Source: Clostridia bacterium (GTDB taxonomy: Bacteria > Bacillota > Clostridia > Christensenellales > Borkfalkiaceae). From it: a DNA stretch of 8,860 nt. Where the stretch lies: assembly GCA_017501125.1 (NCBI GenBank), contig JAFVXN010000155.1:1-8860 (forward strand), read 5' to 3'. Shown here piece after piece: positions 5,830-8,860 of the stretch (positions are counted from its first letter, which is position 1; every line of letters starts with the position of its first letter). The position numbers and the translations under genes were made by a program. Under the pieces are notes generated by a model. That model searched no databases and had not been told where the DNA came from. It was given only the letters and a program-made list of their open reading frames with translations.

Positions 5830-6729
5830 ATGAAGAAACGGGTAATTATTATCGGCGGTGGCGTGATTATGCGCCACTATGCAGAAGGGCTTAAAAAATC
5901 TAACGCCGTGGAGGCGGTCGCGCTGTGCGATCTGGACGAAAATTGTCCCGCGCGCGAGTTGTTCTGCGACCTGCCTTTTTTTACCGACTATCAGGAGGCG
6001 ATTGAGGTGTGCGCGCCCGACGGTGCTATCGTTGCCACCAACGTGCGATCCCACGCTGAGATAGCCAAAAATTGCCTCAAGGCAGGGCTGCACGTGTACG
6101 TGGAAAAACCCCTCTGCACGGACGGCGAGACGCTGGACGACTTATACGAGGCGGCGACGAAGGCGGAGAAAAATTTAACCGCGCTCTTCCATTGGAAGTT
6201 CGCGGACGAAGTGTTATTCTTAAAAGGATACGCGGCGGGCAAAAAAATCCGTCGCATCGCCGCTTGTATCGGCGACGACTACGCGTGCGAGCCGATAGGA
6301 CGTATCCGCAAGGACAGGATAGGGCTTAGCGGTGCGTGGTTCGATAGCGGAATCAACGTCCTTTCTTACGTGCAGGAGTTGTTGCCGCTGGAAGGGGTGC
6401 GACTCGTTGAAAAGGAGGCGCGTATTGACGATAGTTGCTCGTTGCCGTATTACGCAAGGCGGATATACGACGCGGGCGGTACGGAGTTGGAGATCGTCGT
6501 GGACTGGACGATCCCCTCGCGCAAGAAGACGTCGATGATTGAGTTGGAGGGGGAGACCTTGTACGTCGACCATACGGCGCAACGCATCGAGCGCGACGGC
6601 GAGGTAATCTTTGAAAGCAAAGTTCCCGATAGGCTCGCTTCCCATTATAAGAATATGTTCGCGCGCGCGATGGACGCCGACGCGGACGAGGAAAGTAGGC
6701 TGCTGCACGAAATTTTACTGCAAGGATAA
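5830..6729 (+). CDS. Gfo/Idh/MocA family oxidoreductase
   Basis: This 299-residue protein begins with a Rossmann dinucleotide-binding segment (RVIIIGGGVIMRHY, 4-17) and an acidic residue at the end of strand 2 (LCDLDEN, 32-38) consistent with NAD preference. The family signature VEKPLCTD is at 91-98, with Lys93 the expected catalytic lysine. The GAWFDSGINVLSY block (168-180) corresponds to the usual GGxxxDxGxH region, but Asn176 replaces the common histidine, so the catalytic residue set is altered. Family members oxidise or reduce sugars, inositols and related polyols, or biliverdin; the substrate here cannot be inferred. At 299 residues it is a little shorter than many members (330-390). 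AGGAG (5821-5825) overlaps the end of the ParB-like gene, and the ATG begins 1 base after that gene's stop, so translation is probably coupled. There is no obvious functional link with partitioning. Confidence 0.85.
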   Translation: MKKRVIIIGGGVIMRHYAEGLKKSNAVEAVALCDLDENCPARELFCDLPFFTDYQEAIEVCAPDGAIVATNVRSHAEIAKNCLKAGLHVYVEKPLCTDGETLDDLYEAATKAEKNLTALFHWKFADEVLFLKGYAAGKKIRRIAACIGDDYACEPIGRIRKDRIGLSGAWFDSGINVLSYVQELLPLEGVRLVEKEARIDDSCSLPYYARRIYDAGGTELEIVVDWTIPSRKKTSMIELEGETLYVDHTAQRIERDGEVIFESKVPDRLASHYKNMFARAMDADADEESRLLHEILLQG

Positions 6730-6740
6730 AGGTGATAGGA

Positions 6741-7955
6741 ATGAGCAATAGACCGATTCTTAAACGGGTTATCGAAATCGTCGTTTCGCTGGTGGCGATA
6801 GCGGTGTTGCTGGTGATTTTTTGGGATTTTTGGACGGAAATCGTCGGTATCGTCTTGGGCTACGTTGTGGCGCGTATCGGCGTCAATATCCTTTTCACGG
6901 CGAAGTTGCTACACGAAGACGGCGACAAGATTAGCGACCACGATTTTAACTACGACGAGGACACGTACAAACGCGTCTACGAAAACGGCGGCGTGAAGAT
7001 GGATATGTGGTTCGAGAGTGTCACCGACCCCACGAAAGAGGCGACGTACGAGATAGTAGACGACCCCAACCGCGACTTCCACGTCGATACTTTTATACAA
7101 TCCCATTTCACGCAACTCATCGGCGCGCACGAGGCGAGTTATGTGGAGAATAAGAATATGATTCGTCTGGACGATTGCACGACGAGCGGTGAGGGCAGGT
7201 ACGTCTTAAAGACGGGCAGGACGGTATTTTACAACGACCTTTTGACCAACCGTATGATGGATTATAAGTTTTGCGGCGACATTACGTTGCGTGCGCTGTA
7301 CGAGCCGGGAAAATACCTGACTCCCTTGGCGGAAAGCAGACTTTCCAACCATATCGGTATCAACGTACTTATCTTTTGCGGCGATCAAATTTTATTCCCT
7401 TGCCGTGGCGGTGCGGCGACGCAGACGAAGAACGGCGTGACGTCGGGGGTGGCAATCGGCCTTAGCGAGTCCGACGTCATCAAGGCGATTTGCGGCGGGG
7501 GCAATCATCATCCAACGATTGAGAGCCACGACGTCTTCGAGACGGTCATTTTCGACAAGGTGCAGTCTTTCACGACGTTCACCGACGAGGAGATACATAG
7601 ATACAAAGCAGAAGGGCGGATTCATTTTTACAGCCTCGGTTTTTGCCGATTGATTAGCAACGGTGGCAAGCCGCAATTCTATTACGCGCTGTGCGTGGAT
7701 GAGAGTTTGAAAGAAAAATTCGTCCTGCAAAAGCCAGAGTGGACAAAACAAAAAGCCGTCGACGCGGTGCGCTATTACACCTTCGCCGACGGGATTCGCT
7801 TGACTAAGAAAGGGGACGGGCACATCGAACTCCTCGGTGCAAAACCCAAAGGAAAGATGATAAAAAAGGCAGAGCCGTCCTTCTTCGTCAATATGTGGTA
7901 TCTTCAACAGCAATTGCCCAAAGAGGGGGTTCCTTCTTGGGTCTACCAAGGTTAA
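6741..7955 (+). CDS. membrane-anchored protein of unknown function
   Basis: I do not recognise this 404-residue protein with confidence. Residues about 9-51 are hydrophobic and probably form two membrane helices around a short WDFWTE turn. A long soluble part follows, starting with an acidic stretch (EDGDKISDHDFNYDED, 59-74). Residues about 200-330 (SNHIGINVLIFCGDQILFPCRGG..., then GVTSGVAIGLSES, HDVFETVIFDKV and GRIHFYSLGFCRLI) have alternating strands loosely like a Nudix fold, but the Nudix box GX5EX7REUXEEXGU is absent, so hydrolase activity cannot be claimed. ATG at 6741 is preferred because AAAGGTGAT (6728-6736) precedes it; a GTG at 6732 would add three residues. It follows the oxidoreductase gene by 11 bases, presumably in one operon. 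The stop codon forms the left edge of a long palindrome. Confidence 0.8.
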   Translation: MSNRPILKRVIEIVVSLVAIAVLLVIFWDFWTEIVGIVLGYVVARIGVNILFTAKLLHEDGDKISDHDFNYDEDTYKRVYENGGVKMDMWFESVTDPTKEATYEIVDDPNRDFHVDTFIQSHFTQLIGAHEASYVENKNMIRLDDCTTSGEGRYVLKTGRTVFYNDLLTNRMMDYKFCGDITLRALYEPGKYLTPLAESRLSNHIGINVLIFCGDQILFPCRGGAATQTKNGVTSGVAIGLSESDVIKAICGGGNHHPTIESHDVFETVIFDKVQSFTTFTDEEIHRYKAEGRIHFYSLGFCRLISNGGKPQFYYALCVDESLKEKFVLQKPEWTKQKAVDAVRYYTFADGIRLTKKGDGHIELLGAKPKGKMIKKAEPSFFVNMWYLQQQLPKEGVPSWVYQG

Positions 7956-8052
7956 AAGACGTATCTGCGTCGCCTATCAGCGTTGCGGCTCGCTTACATA
8001 CTATCGGTATGCGCGCTCGCCACGCCTTGATACGCTCGCATCTATGCCTTTT
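7954..8052. repeat. ~100-base imperfect palindrome
   Basis: The left arm (7954-8001) and right arm (8007-8052) are imperfect reverse complements: AAAAG with CTTTT at the ends, TGCG with CGCA, TATCA with TGATA, GGC with GCC, and CATAC with GTATG flanking a 5-base loop. It begins in the stop codon of the preceding gene (TAA, 7953-7955), so it would form a long 3'-UTR hairpin. It encodes no protein and has no T-run. It has the look of a dispersed palindromic repeat, but only one copy is in this window. Confidence 0.7.
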
Positions 8053-8070
8053 ACCCATCATACAACTTTA

Positions 8071-8098
8071 GCGCAGTATAAAAATACTGCGCTTTCTT
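8071..8098 (+). terminator. intrinsic terminator of the rightward gene set
   Basis: A perfect 9-bp stem, GCGCAGTAT (8071-8079) with ATACTGCGC (8084-8092), an AAAA loop, then TTTCTT. It is placed to end the ParB/oxidoreductase/unknown-protein transcript. Confidence 0.75.
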
Positions 8099-8099
8099 A

Positions 8100-8200
8100 A
8101 TATCAGCCGCAACTTTCCCATTAGGGAAAATATCACCCGTCGCAAGACGGATATCACTTTGCTTAAAGCAAAATCTCACTTGCCATTAGGCAAATACCAC
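8100..8200. repeat. array of four small hairpins separated by ATATCAC-like spacers
   Basis: Five spacers occur at 8100-8106 (ATATCAG), 8130-8136 (ATATCAC), 8151-8157 (ATATCAC), 8173-8179 (ATCTCAC) and 8194-8200 (ATACCAC). Between them lie four unrelated short inverted repeats: TTTCCC/GGGAAA (8114-8129), CCGTC/GACGG with a GCAA loop (8137-8150), TTTGCT/AGCAAA (8158-8172) and TTGCC/GGCAA (8180-8193). Spacer starts are 30, 21, 22 and 21 bases apart. The stems vary while the spacer is kept, so this is neither a simple tandem repeat nor CRISPR. It lies between converging transcripts, after one terminator and before a second. I vaguely recall similar arrays in gut Clostridia but cannot name a family. 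Confidence 0.7.
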
Positions 8201-8201
8201 T

Positions 8202-8231
8202 AAAAAAGCACCCCTTAAAAGGGTGCTTTTT
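8202..8231. terminator. bidirectional intrinsic terminator
   Basis: GCACCC (8208-8213) pairs with GGGTGC (8221-8226). As on the left (8202-8207) and Ts on the right (8227-8231) provide a T-run on both strands. It ends the leftward small-gene transcript, whose last stop codon is at 8240, and backs up termination of the rightward genes. Confidence 0.85.
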
Positions 8232-8239
8232 ATGTTCCG

Positions 8240-8479
8240 TTAGATGGCAAGCAAGCGGAAGATGGAGCCTTTCAAAATCATAAAGATGATGTCGAGCACC
8301 CAAACGACCGTGAACCCGAAGATGAGGCGGATGAGACCTGCAACAATCTTCTTCTCCTTAAAACGGGTGATTGCGCCGAGGATCCACGAGGTGACGGGGA
8401 TAATCGCTAAGATAATGCTAACGATTCTGTTCAGCCCAAAGTAATCCTTGTACTTTTTGACGTTTGATTTTTTTGCCAT
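8240..8479 (-). CDS. small hydrophobic membrane protein, unknown function
   Basis: This 79-residue protein has a basic N-terminus (KKSNVKKYK) and two predicted membrane helices, at about 18-38 (ending ITRF) and 46-72, joined by a basic FKEKK turn. I do not recognise a family. The ATG at 8479-8477 is chosen because GAGGAGG (8492-8486) lies 6 bases upstream; a TTG at 8494 would put that Shine-Dalgarno inside the gene. It is the second gene of a two-gene leftward operon, starting 28 bases after the end of the gene at 8508-8723, and ends just before the bidirectional terminator. It is probably real given the excellent ribosome binding site and membrane-protein composition. Confidence 0.75.
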   Translation of the reverse strand: MAKKSNVKKYKDYFGLNRIVSIILAIIPVTSWILGAITRFKEKKIVAGLIRLIFGFTVVWVLDIIFMILKGSIFRLLAI

Positions 8480-8507
8480 AAGAAACCTCCTCAAAGATTT
8501 TTAATTT

Positions 8508-8723
8508 TTAGTCTTCTTTTTCCGTTCCGTCGTCCGGAGGGCGGATAGTGGTTGCCTCTTTTTTCTCTTGCGCGTTCTTGCAAAGGATCATCAGCCCGAA
8601 GAAAATCAACGCGCCCAAGACGCACGCGCCTGCCGCCCACCAACTAAATAAAAAGCCTAAGGGCACGGCACCCGCGACGAAGACGGCGGAAATAACGGTG
8701 AAGATTATGCGTAAATATTTCAC
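8508..8723 (-). CDS. small two-helix membrane protein, unknown function
   Basis: This 71-residue protein has two membrane helices at about 5-25 and 27-48, followed by a charged, Pro-containing tail that is probably cytoplasmic and ends in an acidic GTEKED. No family is recognised. It starts with GTG (8723-8721); AGGAG (8733-8729) lies 5 bases upstream and supports this start. It is the first gene of a leftward pair with the gene at 8240-8479, driven by a sigma-A-type promoter at 8807-8835. The two proteins are similar in size and topology but have no obvious sequence similarity; they may act together, which is inference from operon structure only. Confidence 0.72.
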   Translation of the reverse strand: MKYLRIIFTVISAVFVAGAVPLGFLFSWWAAGACVLGALIFFGLMILCKNAQEKKEATTIRPPDDGTEKED

Positions 8724-8733
8724 AGCGACTCCT

Positions 8734-8771
8734 ATATATTGTGGTCAAATTCCTTCTTTGCCACTATATAT
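8734..8771 (-). promoter_or_regulatory. 5'-UTR inverted repeat next to the ribosome binding site
   Basis: In the leftward transcript, TATATAGTGG (8770-8761) can pair with CCACAATATATA (8744-8733) with one A-A mismatch, across a 16-base loop. The 3' arm abuts or slightly overlaps the AGGAG of the GTG-start gene, so the structure could modulate translation. Further upstream, an alternating GC tract (8780-8793) can form a second hairpin. No known riboswitch is recognised. Confidence 0.35.
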
Positions 8772-8806
8772 TATTGTATCGCGCGTGCGCGCGTAGCAAC
8801 TTTACT

Positions 8807-8835
8807 ATTGTATAACATTTGAAAGAGTTTGTCAA
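8807..8835 (-). promoter_or_regulatory. sigma-A-type promoter of the small membrane-protein operon
   Basis: Leftward, a perfect -35 TTGACA (8835-8830), a 17-base spacer and a -10 TACAAT (8812-8807). The leader is about 75-80 bases to the GTG start, which is long for a small gene. Confidence 0.75.
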
Positions 8836-8860
8836 TACCCCAAAATAAATTTTTTGGGCA

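Noticed and set aside
8100..8200. CRISPR array
   Set aside because: The conserved unit is only 7 bases and the variable segments are themselves palindromic; no cas genes are present.
8839..8858. CCCAAAA/TTTTGGG inverted repeat at the right edge
   Set aside because: There is no clean T-run in either direction within the window and the flanking gene is not visible, so a terminator call is not supported.

Overview
The window looks like chromosomal DNA from a spore-forming Firmicute, probably a gut-type Clostridia lineage. The evidence is a YyaC-type sporulation gene, strong AAGGAGG-like ribosome binding sites, sigma-A promoters with an extended -10 (ATGGTA), coding DNA near 50% GC with much more AT-rich intergenic DNA, and TTG/GTG starts. 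The exact lineage cannot be read from this sequence. I see no tRNA, rRNA, transposase, phage gene or CRISPR array.

Left part (1-2102). Two genes point left: a QueT-family ECF transporter S component cut by the window edge, with its own promoter and a compact pseudoknot leader that fits a preQ1-I riboswitch, and yyaC upstream of it. A CvpA-family membrane protein gene diverges from yyaC and ends at a clear intrinsic terminator.

Centre (2103-2882). This 780-base gene-free stretch is the most notable part of the window. It is AT-rich and holds four perfect DnaA boxes (TGTGGATAA), five boxes with one mismatch, and several palindromes built on the box core. It reads as a replication origin or a DnaA-binding cluster, although no dnaA or dnaN lies in the window. 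The yyaC gene to its left and a Spo0J/ParB-like gene to its right fit an origin-proximal location, because yyaC and spo0J are neighbours near oriC in Bacillus subtilis. A hairpin-rich segment and the ftsH promoter follow.

Right part (2883-7955). ftsH (TTG start) is followed by a weak terminator-like hairpin. Next comes a tightly packed set: a ParB/Spo0J-like gene with a degenerate N-terminal CTP-binding motif, a Gfo/Idh/MocA-family oxidoreductase gene, and a gene for a membrane-anchored protein of unknown function.

Right end (7954-8860). About 280 bases between converging genes are packed with inverted repeats: a ~100-base imperfect palindrome that begins in a stop codon, a terminator, four short hairpins separated by an ATATCAC-like spacer, and a bidirectional terminator. 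Two small membrane-protein genes then read leftward from one promoter at the window edge.
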